NCBI GenBank assembly: GCA_014338405.1
Contig: JTDE01000423.1
Coordinates: 162,338 to 226,337, forward strand
DNA from: Paragonimus skrjabini miyazakii
Taxonomy: Eukaryota > Platyhelminthes > Trematoda > Plagiorchiida > Troglotrematidae
Length of the DNA: 64,000 nucleotides
Direction: 5' to 3'
Position numbers and translations under genes: made by a program. Positions 27,601 to 39,600 of the stretch are shown one piece after another. The first letter of the stretch is position 1. Every line of letters starts with the position of its first letter. The notes below the pieces were generated by a model. That model had not been told where the DNA came from and made no database searches. It worked only from the letters and a program-made list of their open reading frames with translations.

Positions 27601-30600
27601 CACAGCTCTTGGGAATGAGCATGTTGTAAGAGAGTATCAAAAAGAATAAAAGCATATTTCTGTGCTTCACTAACACAAGTGAATAATGTGTGCAATCAAA
27701 ATGGGGTTTGCAATTTCTGATTTCTACACCAAGCTAGCGGAGGTGCTCGAATGTTTTTCAGCATACAACACAGACTCCATTAAATACCTCCAAATGTAGT
27801 GGTGAGTTGTTTACTGGTGCAATTAATGTAAGCTATGAGTTTACTTTTTATAAATAAGACTATTTGAATTGAGTTGTTTGCTCATCGTTAACTACTCTGT
27901 CACTTATTATGAACTGAAATCAGTTTCGGACTGGAAAGGCTCCAGTCACTTCGTTAGTGTCGCCATAAGTATAAAATTTCAGCAAAAATGATCAAAATGG
28001 AATCAATATGGCCGGCGCCAATTAAAACTGAATACTAAATCTTGTATATAGGAAGTTGAAACAGTTATTGATTTACTTTAATTTTAGTATGGTGTGAAAA
28101 ATGATCTTTTTCTTTTGGGCCGAGAATTTGAGAAGGTTTCAAAATATAATTTTTTGTTCAAATGGAGACACAAAAAATCAATCATAACTTGCACCAGTCT
28201 TCCCAAAAATTGGTAAAACGACGGGTTAAGTGGCTTCAGATTAAGGTATACAGCTGTAGTTGCAGTTTGAGTGTATGGATGTGCCGAACACAGCCAAAAT
28301 TATCGGTCACCAAAGCCATGGACGATTACTTGTGTTTCAGTTTTGTTTGGCACCACGGTATCCCCGCATGATGAGACGGAATAGAAACGCGGCCACTTTC
28401 GGGGCAACTTTTATGTAAGATCCACGATTCACACACAACCGGCTTCAGCAACATCGATATAGAGTGCGAAAACGTTGATTCCCCTATTCCTTAACCTTGG
28501 TTTCGGTGATAAATTTACACGTTGCTCTTTATGACCGTCCAGACAATAATAGACGATGCCTTGTCGAGTTCGTCTGAAAATTCACTCCATTTTGCACTGC
28601 TTCTACTTCAGCATAGTCCATTAATTTTTCAGGAATGTTGGAACATGGATGCGATCATATAATTAATTATCCGGAGCCTTAGTGGTAAGCATGTGAAGCG
28701 TTGCCACGAAAGAATTTATGAGACCAAAAATATATCCGAGAATTTCTACTTGACATACTTTGAAAGAGTTATTCCCATAGTTAATCTGGGAAAGCGAGAC
28801 ATGTGACCTCCTGTCGAGTAAATAGGACGTATTTACCAAAGACCTCGCCTGGTGTTTTGATACCGTTTTAAATCAGAACTGCACTAATGGTTTATACTTC
28901 CCGACAACGCGCTTACTCGCCTATGGACAACAACGATTAATTTTTCTGTTATAGATGAAATCACCTTTGTTCAGTGTTGATCCTCTATTCAAAAGTATTG
29001 AAGGATTTAACTTGAAAGTGATTACCTTCAATTCTTACACATCCTCCTCAGTGAAGTGGATCGATGAAAATATCCATGTACGGAAAACCAACCTAGACAG
29101 TCGGGTACGTCTAAATCACAAGTTTCAAATCTATGAAGAACAGAAAAGTAATATTTAGAACCTTGTTCATGTGTGCCAGATGCACATGTTCGTTAGGTTG
29201 TTCATCCAATGTGCTTCAGGACCGTGAACGCCCCAAAATGATTTCCGGTGAATACGACAGACGACGAATGGCAGTAGACGGACCTTCATGATTTACAAGA
29301 AGAGAATCTATGTTAAATCGCTGTTCGGATGTGATATTTTTTGTTTTTTTAATAAGCATCGCTAATCACGTCTCTAAAACTAACTGGAGTCGTTGTTCAC
29401 GACCAAATCTGTACGGTATAGTTAACTTCATCAAAGGGAGGGCAACCAGTTGGCGGTGACTCATACTACTTTACTCCATTTGTGTTTGGCTATGACAAAA
29501 ACTACGTTGATAAATCTTCTAGGTAACTGGATACAGAAATGAAGATAGGTTTCTCAAAATGACTTCAGAATGTAATTATTCAGCCTACTTCATTTGTTCC
29601 GGGATCACGTCAACTTTCTGTTCAATCGGTCGCCGGACAGGTTTAGTCTACTCTTCCTCAGAATAATTCCGAGACGATATGCTGAATTATGCACTGCACT
29701 GGATCATCGATCTCAGATCTTCCGCAGATTGGCTGAAAAACAGTGTACGTCAATCAAGTTTTATGTTGAAATTTTCTTATATGTTCACTTCGTCGGTGTT
29801 CATATTCATTCGTAGGTTTGGGACAATCCGGTTTCGGAATAAGCTGTAGATTCACACGCGTTTTGATGACGCGTTTTGTGCCTGACTGACAGTTGTTTTG
29901 TAGGTGTTATTCGGTACACATTTACACCTTTTCGATAATAACTGAAGATTCAGTTTCATGCCGTCCAATCATTCGCTCTTTGGAACAAATCGATTAAAAA
30001 TCTGCTAGCAAGACTGGCACAGTATGGTCGAATGTTTTATGAAAAACGGCCGAGTCAAAAATCCTAACACAAGTCTGATATTTTAACGCGTCAGTTTTGG
30101 ATTTTAATACAAAAGGTTTCAGTTCCCACCTGAACATATTCGCTCCACTTGCTGAGGAATAATGAAATTTGTACTCATTATATATCCAACTTATCCGATC
30201 ACGTAATACCATCAAGCAATCATTTTAAATCACATTCTAATAAATATAATAACTATGAGCAACTGCTGTAAGGCTTGCATTCTGTACTAAGAAATAGCCT
30301 TCATTTTAATGAATAACTGTCTCCTGATGAGTAATCAGTTACTTCCTGATGCAAATTAAGGATTATTAGCATGTTGTGGAATCTTTTGAGTTCAGATGCA
30401 AATTCCAGTCAAACCGTTAAAATAGACGCATCGAATTGAATTTATGCTATTGTCAATGCTGGTCAACATTGCATCTGGCCACCTTGATGGATATATGAAC
30501 TCCAATTCAAGTTTTCATGGAACAACCTGTCTGACCCATGCACATTTGACCTCACGTTGGGCGTAAAGAAAGTATTACAATCAAAGTTTCCACCACGTTT

Positions 30601-33600
30601 GCCTGAGCGTTTACTCGGAGCATATATTCTGCTCACGAGAGTACCACTTATTGCTGGACTCTGAAAAGTGGCAAAGTTGAGTCCAATGCATTTTTCCAAA
30701 CGATCTGCTTTGTAAATTTTCTAAATACGAAAACCTTGACCAGATTTTCGAAAGATATTAAACTCGGGGTAAATGACCGCTGATCCCTGTTCTTCAGATA
30801 GGTTTGCAAGGTTTACAGTATTAATTTGAAATAGGCACTCACCACCATGTGCGACACTTTAACCTAGATCAGTATTTTTCTGTATTTGTGGACAATCTTT
30901 TAGTAGTAATCCGCTGTAGCTTCCCACGGCCTGTCGTTGTAGGCCATACTTGAGGGCGTCCATGGTAAATTTGAATTTCAACTGTCTGTGACGTTTCTGA
31001 TCCCTTACTGTGGTCTAAAATTGAGGACTTCCGGTGATTGCCACCTCCAGAAAGAAATCGTAACTAAACACAATTTTCCTGACTTTGGAACCCATATATA
31101 GTTTCGGAATATTGAGGCGGTTTTCCCTCCGGGAAAGCCGTATGCAGCAAAGAGAAATGTTGGATAGATTGCGGGCTTTGGATTATCACGGTCTGTTTGT
31201 GTCTTCAGGGCTTTTGAAAATTTGTTTCGATATATGTTTTTGGACTAAACCCCACCTGTTTTCTTTCCTGTTAATTCAAATCAAACTATACAGCGTAATA
31301 ACAACTATTCCGAAAGGCAAATGCCTTATATTAATTCATTATTTCAAAAACATTCGTAAACAGTTGGTCAGGAAAGTTATTTGGTAGCCTTTTGTTTCAC
31401 CCAAAATTTCTCAATATAAGAATAACCATTTAACAATGTAATACAAGCCAGAAACAATTAATTATTTGAATTCAATCGGCCATGGGTCAGATATAAAAAA
31501 CCGGAGGCGAATAGCTTGTTTAAATTTCTGTTTGTGTAGAGAATTAGGGAAGTGGGATTAAAGATATTCATTTATCTGGCGTTATAGTCGATTTTTTCAA
31601 CTACTAGGACAGGTCGAGTTTACGGATTTATGATTAGCTGAGTTGTATTGCCAAGATGAAGGTTGCATACAAGGACTATTTGCAGGTGTGCATTGAAAGG
31701 CCACAATGAAACATAACAATAGAATGAACGAACTGCAAAAGAAGTTTATAAAACCTAATTTAAATATAACAGATTATCAGATCGTCAACTAGACTTCCGT
31801 AAGCAGCGATCTCGCGTAGGAAACTCATCACACTGCTGACGTGGAGGTTATCTGAACACGGATAATTTGTGTACAACTGCCTGTGAAATTTGATTTCAGA
31901 ATCCATGGATAATATGAAGGCAGAATATGGATGTCGCTGAACCTACAACTCTCGTTTTGTCCGGCGATTTGTAGCCGATCTCGGATTGATCGCACCGAAT
32001 TGCATGAAATCCTGGATGTACCGGCCGTTACCGCATACCTAAAGTTGAATTATCTTATTCAATTTTCATAAATGCGTCTCATTTTTCTAGACTTCAAGAA
32101 TCGTTACATACAATTTATTACAGTCTTGTTCTATACATGAAAATTAGCGGTACGAATGTATTTATGGTTCTAGTAGTGAGATTTTTACCTGTCGTTTTGT
32201 ATTTTTCAGTTTACCCTATCTAGAGTTAAGTTTGTTACAAGTATGTTGCAGTCACTGAGCTAGTACTTTATTTATGGTTCTAGTAGTGAGATTTTTACCT
32301 GTTGTTTTGTATTTTTCAGTTTACCCTATCTAGAGTTAAGTTTGTTACAAGTATGTTGCAGTCACTGAGCTAGTACTTTAAGGACAAAGTGAATATCGTT
32401 TGTCCCAAACATTGACCACTATAAGTATTTGCTTTCAACAACATTTTTCTGATCACGTTCTTCCTCTTCAATATAGTTTCCATTGCACTTCAATAGGGAC
32501 ACTCGGAAATTCACAAAGTTGGTGCGACAAGCAACTTCCTTGGTGTCACTTGGTGAGTATCAAGTATATGGGTGTTACCTAGCTGAAACCTATTCGCTAT
32601 AGATCATGCAGTGCATACTTGGACATGTTGATTGTAGGACTGGTTCACACAGCATATATTTTGGATCTTCATACCACTTACTATTACAAGTTACACTGAA
32701 ACACTTTAGCAGGACACTTGCTTTAATCGTTCACATTATATTTGTCTTGTGACATTTATGTTGCCTAGAATTTCAGGTTGGATAAATTACCGCATGCATT
32801 TGAGCTTTCTGAAACTAGTCAAAGATGTTTTATTTATTTATACGTAAAACATACCGATCACGGTCGCGACTGGAGGTCTGTAACTGCACTATATACTTTG
32901 TTGTTTCAAGCTAATAATTTCAGTTTGACGTCGACTATTCGTTGGCCGTTTACCTACCTAGTTTTGCACAGTGAATTTCTTGACGTTTTCCGAGTTCGAC
33001 CTGTTTATTTTCCACTTAATCAGCAAACAACACTTTAGATAAGAGGCAGCGCAATTCCGATACGCATACAAACAGTGTCCCTGCACTAGTAAAACAGAAG
33101 GTTTAAGTGCATTCAATCTTGATTTAATATCCGAGTCAACTGAACAGACGGTAAACCGGTTTAAACGGTTCCCGTGTTTTTGTATCGTTTCCATTAATTT
33201 AAGAGTAACCCTATTATATCTCACTAATTACACGTAAATCATTTTAATCGGTTATGTAAAGTCCACTCCTTTTTTTGCATTTGTTGCAAAGTCGTCTGCC
33301 AATGAACTGAACATACAGGTATTTCATTGTTCATTCATCACCAATTTCGGTTTCTAGAATTTTTCGCGAAAGTTACACAATGGCAAAATTTCTGCAGTCA
33401 ATATAAATGGCTGTATATCATTGTCAGACATAAATTGTCAAGCCATTCTTTTCTCTTCATTTGTCCTAATTTGTCTGAATCAGTAGTATGTTCAACAACA
33501 CTGTTCATCCGTGTGTATTTCTGAAAGGCTTAACCTCACAACTGGCATTCAGTTAGCTAAACTGCACAGCTTATCCATGGATTAACCAGTATTATTGTAG

Positions 33601-36600
33601 TAACATAAACACGTGCGACTAATCTCTGGTAAATTAAGTAGGTTTCAAGATTGTTATCTGCTAGATTACAGATGGTACGACAACAAACATTGTAGACACA
33701 ACCAACCTTAAAGTCTGGTTGTATTACAAGGTATGCCCCCTGCTGCAACCTCATTTGAAATTCCACCCCGAACACTGTTTCTACTACTCCATGCTAGTTA
33801 AACTCTCTTTCGTTTTCTCCACACTTCTGAATTTTACATGCAAGTATACTCTTATATTTGGCTAACGTTTGCAATGTTGCATTATTTTTCGACATATATT
33901 TACAAACTACAGGCAACTGGGGGCAAATTGCCATCCAACAATAATGTAACAGTGTAACAGATCGGGGATGCTTTCTCAGTTTACCACATGGAGAATGACT
34001 CAAATGAAGTATGCCTGTAAAAGTAGGAAGTACACTGATGTCCGATCCACTTACTCTGCCAGATGTACAACCATTCTTTCATATGCCGAGTGTTGTTTGG
34101 ATAACGTTCACCTATTAACCATAAACAATTTTGTCTTGCAGAGTGCTCGCGTACGCTGAGACAACTCAGCTGCTGAGATTAGATGAAGCGATTTTCGTGA
34201 TTTATATTTGGATTGATTCTTTTGATGAATACGGAAAAACAATAATAGGTTTGAAAGAATGTTTGCTCACGTCAGACTTGAAGTTGGATATTGAGGGGGG
34301 AAAGCTTAAATGATACGTTGAATTTAATTGGCATCGTACGACGGCTGGATGCCAAACTTGTTTGTAATCGCTTACAGATTATCAGAGAATAGGTTACTCG
34401 GATAGTTAGTTTTTCACAGAAATTCTAAATTTTTCTGCCCATCTCCAAATTAAACGATTAAGATGAAGAACACAATATGCATTATAATCAAAAGTATAAC
34501 TAACACACATGTAATGTTGAAACCAAGAACCTGATGGATGGATGCCCTGCTGTCTCACGGTGAGATAAGACGCCACGATGCGCAACCGGCGTGCAAACTG
34601 AAGTGGCCTGCTGAAGGTCTTTTGATTTCAAAGGCAGCGTTTTATACGTTCCTGAAAGAGCAATATTTTGTGCGTGCCTCTAAATCGATGCGATATTTTG
34701 ACTTGGTATTTACTGGTCACTAAACGTTTCATATTGACGGTTGTTCAACACCTATCGATTACGTGTATTTTTTGAAGTTTACATAGTACAATATTGATAT
34801 GTTGATCTGATCTGGACATTATTCTGATATGAACCCGGAAGAATTTCCCGAGAGATTTTGGTTAAACAGGTATGCAGAAACTAACAAGTTGATGCACCAA
34901 AAATGCAACTGATGTATGCTATTCAAGACGCTTAGAAATAAATTCCAAATTTACATATTCGCTGCTTGATAAACTGTTTGGTAATGTGATATACGAATGT
35001 TCTTTGAAAACGGCTGACATTCCACTTTGAGTCTAAGTATTTGCAAAAATATTAGACAGGGCAGTTTGGCTTCAACATAGTTTTTTATTCATTGACTTAT
35101 ACTTTAAGCTATGCGTAATTAATAACCATAGACCTCCATGAAGCGAGTAATATTTACTAAGATAAGGAGCAAAATATGACATGTCCCATGTCCGTAGGTT
35201 TATACGGAGTAAAGTTTACATCACAATACTAACGTGATCCGGTCAAATCAAAACATACTATTATCTACTAGGTGTTTAGATTCGCCGGCATGATATACCC
35301 CTTACTTTCGAGATTGCAATCAAAACAAAACTGTCAGAAATTGCACGTAATCAGTCAACTGCTAATTGTCACTGACGCAATAGATTTGATGAGGTTGACC
35401 TTTTTCCAGCCTATAATTTTGTAGATTAACAAAATATCTTATCTAAGAATTACGGGTTTCAGATAATCAAATCAGATAGAAATAAAGCCGGTCGCATTTT
35501 TGTACATTACACTGAAAGTTAATGTCTAATTTTTTTAATAAAAAAGCGTGATGGACTGAAGAAAAGTATAAACACCAAACTATAAACAACATTTAAGGAT
35601 AATTTCGGATGTCACCATCTGTACGTACCACATGCAAACCAAAATGATTTTTATATTCCGTAAGATAAAAATACACGCATAATCCGCCGTACCCGTTTTG
35701 AGTTTAAATCAAATAATACCTATAATATACCAATAACTTTAAATGAATGTGTTAATTTTTGAAATTTTGAGAAAAACATGGGATAACTTGCATTGCGACA
35801 CTTATAAATTCGTCATTGACGGTTCTAATTAGAATCAGTTGGCAGAAACTTTCTCCTTTCATCTTGCAATCCCCTATGGGGCGTTACGGTGAGTTGTCGA
35901 CAACAAAAGTGAGGATAGTTGGGTTCTTAAAATCTGCTGTGGTTTTGTGGTTTTCCTGCTAACACTGGCGTGACTGAAGCATTATCCTACGTATGGTCAA
36001 ATTTGTGCAATCTCGCAAGCGGTTTTACATTTTGTTGTGAACAACTTCAAAGCCGTTTGTTATCAGAAAGAAAAATCAACTTTTAAAAATCTACAGTTTG
36101 TACCATAAGGAAGACGGTAGTTGGTTGCCTAAAAAAGTCTATCAAATTGAAACCAAATGTTTCAAACATATCTCCGAAAATGCAGGTAATCTCAAAATTG
36201 TATCAAGATATGTATTCATATGAAACATTTCTGAGGTCAGGTCTATAATATATCTCAAAACAGAAAATTAAAAACATCGATCGAATGGTTTATTCCACGT
36301 AATCTTTGAAAATGTAAAAAGATTACGTTTTTTCAAACTTCTATGCTCTTATAATCAAGACGCATAAGTCCGCACGGTTTCTCTTGCGCTTTCCGTTGAA
36401 ATGTTGCTCAACTAAGTTTGGGAGAAATGTATTGTAAACAAACTACTTCAACCTGAAAACGGTTTGGAACTCACAATTGAAAATATTCGTTCCATACAGG
36501 ATTCAACGTATTGCTTATGACTTTTGTAGAACGCATTAGTTTCACGGGTATTTCCAAATCTTTAACTGACAACCGCTTGCGTTCAATTACGCTAGTATTC

Positions 36601-39600
36601 TCGGACGTTGTCCTGCGGTTGAGTAGACTTTTACTAAGACGGTTCAACGTTGGTCGGCTAGACTGGGGGCGCGCATTCTCAAGGTTTGATTTGCTCACTT
36701 CTGTGGTTTGAGCGTTACCGTCAGACGTGTTGGAACCGATACCGGTTGTTTGAGACAAACAGTCAGCGGAGAACGTGCCATCAGGAATTATCCCAAGAAT
36801 GCAGTACGGATCGCTGAAGCCTGATGAGAAAATGCATAATAACTAACGTTTATCGTATAGTCATGAAACATAAAATGAAGTTTTGTACAGGAGACGTTTA
36901 GTTATGAAGGGTTGACATGATAGCCCATTTAGTCACCAGTTACATACTACTTATTATAGTAATAAGTGCATACTGCTATTTGTGCTATACATTTAGAGGC
37001 GATAACCTTAATAGTTATAACTTGTTTAGGGTCCACGACTGTTGCTGTACAGATGAACTTTGACTTTTTGCATATCACTGATATAATCGGCAAGCTTGTG
37101 CAACAAATACCATACTGACCAGAACGTTGATCCTACAAAGTACAACTTTGCCAGTCAGGCCAAAGAAGAATCGTGAGACAAAGAGCAGTTCAACGCACAG
37201 GTTTGTTTTTCACACCATTGAATGTGTAGGAGCTTTAAGATAGTCAGCACGGTCCAATGGGCTTATTATGATGTACCTCTGCTGTCTTGCGAAGGAGAAA
37301 GATGAATCAGAGAGGTCGACAAAAATTGAACCGTCCAACCTCTAAACGATTGAATGAGACAGCCGGCATATTATTCAACGAGACACACATTTCAGACATG
37401 ATTCAAGAGGCAGGTGTAGCTTCGAGTACACAGACATCGCACAACAACCGACAGAATTGGACGTCAGTGTTTTGTTAACTGCACCACTGGCTTTAGCAAA
37501 CTTTTTATTGACAAATGAATAAAACGTTTGTTTTGCTGACTTCCAAGACAATGTACCTCAGGCTTTGAAATATGAGACTACCGATGAGGTATATTAGAGC
37601 TTGCGTTCTCTCGACAGTGATAATATTCACTCATTACCATTTACTTGCTCTAGTTTGCGCTCGAATCGGCCATCCTTTTCTAAAGTTTCAGATGATAACT
37701 GCCAAGTTAATTCTTAAAATAGAGCACAAGGAATTCCTACCAATTAAAAATATCGAACGAGTTGCCCAATTCTGGTCAAGTGAATGAAACTGACAGATTT
37801 TGGAGCAACTGGTGGCAGCAGTGAATTCCTGTTTTCAAATATGGGAGCCGCAACCTCTGTGACGAATAGAGGGCATCATAGGTGTAGTATCGATCACTTT
37901 TATGTTACACTTTGTAATAGTTTTACGTCAGCTCATGAGGTCGAGAAAATCCACATACGAGGAGAACAGGCAGGATTCTGACCTTACCGTTAATGCAGTC
38001 ACATGTTTTATGTGCAACGCATATTGGGGCATCAACGTCCGAAGTCTTTTATTATCTGAAGTTCAACTTTGATTTGGCTTTCATTACAGTTTGCTGGAAT
38101 TGTCTCTCGCAAACGGGATTTACAGGAATCAACAAATCGACAAGAATCATCCTATATTCATTCTGCATGCAGAGTGGGAGCTTATGGGAAACCCTGTTTC
38201 ATCAGAATTTCGACCTTTCTTTGTTAGATGGTTTATAGTTACATACTACTAACGGGTAAACGCACTGTAATTCACATCAATATTATCAACCAGTATAGAA
38301 AAGTCACCTTACTGTAAGCACTGTGGATGTTTTTACCTAGTTTCTACATTTGCTCATTTACTTAACATAATCAGCTAGCCAGTAAGTGTTTCAAGTTCTA
38401 TCAAGTATTATCTGATGTTATTTCTGAGTAATTGCTGATTACAAAAGCTCCGTTTGCAATCCTTCATTTTAATTTGACCGTGTTCATACCACTTATAAGG
38501 TCAATTCTGAGTAACCTCGTAACCAAACAGTTGTGACTATTCACATGCTTAGTTAGTGTATACTGAACTCCGCGTAATGATTATCAAGGCCTCTAGATTC
38601 AACTAGGTATTTCAGTCCTCCTTTGGTGAAAAACCCTACACATTTTCAGGCGAAGATCGTTGTGCTGTAGAGTGAGTTCTCGATTAACCATGATATTTGT
38701 CTTCTCAAGTTTTTCCCTTTGAAAACTGGACAATAGATAATATAATGGTTTCGTTCTCTTATGACCCAATCTAACCACGCAACAGGAATCGTAACCAGTT
38801 CAGCTACAGGAGATTAACGTTAATCATCCTTAAGCAGTGACTGCACTTTCCTGTGATGTCACCGAAGAGTTTTGTTGTCATAAGCTTCAGGCTGTTGGGC
38901 GTTAACCAGTTATTTCTAAATACGGCTGCTGAGGGTAACGTAACAGCAACCAGGGCAAATCACAACGTTTTTCTGTTCAACAATTGGTACTACATTCCAT
39001 CAAACTGCAATGGAATCGATTGTTTCCACACAGTTTGACGAAAGTGATTTACTGGATTATTTTGTTCACTTCTTTATTCAGAATTCTCTTCACCTTGTAA
39101 CAAGTGACAAGGGAAAACCAAACCGTTGATTCACACCAATACATATTACTGTGTTTCGGTGCATTTGTGTTAGAAACCGAAGTTTTTGTTTACTTCACTG
39201 CCAATTCCAAATTGAACGCATCAATCTAAACTCACGGAAGGCTGCCACTCTTGTGTATATACTAAATTTCTCTCACGCCTTAGGAGCAAAAACAATTTCG
39301 GTTTCCTACTGAAATATTAATTGGACGATTTTTTGTTGTGTCATTTTCACTTAGTGTATCAAAACACGGACGAGTCCGGTGGCACTTTCCACTAACCTTA
39401 TGAAGCAATAACATTGTCAAAAAATGCTTCTCGCTTAGATCCGTAATCATTAGTGGCAACAAAACTTGTCCAAGCAATTTTCGCACATAAACAGTACGAT
39501 TAAATCAACTGATGTGGTGTTTATCTAGAGTGATTTCCAGTGAAATCAAGGAAATCACAAACCCGTTGTTGTGAAAATAATTACATTTTATTCCATTGTA

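Larger units (their letters stand above)
16660..36474 (-). other. BAIAP3-like intron D-E (19.8 kb)
   Basis: The longest intron. It contains a 110-bp tandem duplication (32161-32380), a CT-rich run near 24045, and exon-like islands on both strands listed separately (26.8, 27.6, 29.0, 29.7, 30.6 and 34.0 kb). The remaining sequence is AT-rich and featureless to me. Confidence 0.7.
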
